Origin: an uncultured Clostridia bacterium | GTDB lineage: Bacteria; Bacillota; Clostridia; TANB77; CAG-465 | Reading direction: 5' to 3' | Length of the DNA: 22,641 bases | NCBI GenBank assembly: GCA_934130595.1 | Contig: CAKOYF010000020.1 | Coordinates: forward strand, 1-22,641 | The notes under the pieces: generated by a model | Database searches by the model: none | What the model saw: only the letters and a program-made list of their open reading frames with translations | What the model was told of the DNA's origin: nothing | Program-made: the position numbers and the translations under genes | In this document: positions 22,641-22,641 of the stretch, in pieces | Position numbering within the stretch: position 1 is the first letter of the stretch | Layout of the letters: each line of letters opens with the position of its first letter

Positions 22641-22641
22641 A

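Overview
The window looks like the replication-origin end of a very AT-rich, endospore-forming Firmicute chromosome (class Clostridia). The species cannot be fixed from the sequence. The evidence is an AT-rich origin with DnaA boxes next to dnaA-dnaN-recF-gyrB, strong GGAGG-type ribosome sites, sigma-A type promoters, and four classes of sporulation gene (a SpoIVFA/SpoIVFB-like pair, SpoIIGA, SigE, SigG). Nearly every gene points rightward, as expected for a replichore leaving an origin at the left edge.

Layout. 1-558: gene-free origin with three DnaA boxes and the dnaA promoter. 559-6319: dnaA, dnaN, recF, gyrB; the S4-domain gene often found between dnaN and recF is absent and gyrA does not follow gyrB. 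6357-6563: a small minus-strand gene of unknown function sharing a bidirectional terminator with gyrB. 6696-8628: a translation operon, infC-rpmI-rplT-efp, with a consensus promoter, an L20-leader-type attenuator and a probable ATA start for infC. 8634-8971: the broken C-terminal half of a phosphoglycerate mutase gene. 9020-9784: a minus-strand membrane-anchored protein of unknown function. 9882-11347: miaB as a single-gene unit. 11393-12986: a LytM/M23 membrane protein and a small M50 protease (SpoIVFA/SpoIVFB-like). 13066-15704: ftsA-ftsZ. 15789-17333: spoIIGA-sigE. 17340-19023: lemA and a DUF3137-type membrane protein. 19211-20005: sigG. 20065-22552: a YdbC/PC4-like protein, an Amidase_3-family hydrolase, murF and a YlmC/YmxH PRC-barrel protein. 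The right edge ends in a strong promoter for a gene outside the window.

How it fits together: replication initiation (DnaA, beta clamp, RecF, GyrB), ribosome function (IF3, L35, L20, EF-P, MiaB), the division ring (FtsA, FtsZ), wall synthesis and remodelling (MurF, amidase, LytM protein), and the proteolysis-controlled sporulation sigma cascade (SpoIIGA with pro-SigE, SigG, SpoIVFB) lie within 23 kb of oriC. No tRNA, rRNA, insertion sequence, prophage or CRISPR array was seen. The most interesting signals are translational. An exact inverted repeat buries the spoIIGA ribosome site and puts its ATG in the loop. sigE has an infC-like ATA start context (18 of 20 bases identical to infC). ftsA has an out-of-frame decoy ATG overlapping its GTG start. 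dnaA and dnaN carry near-duplicate promoter modules.
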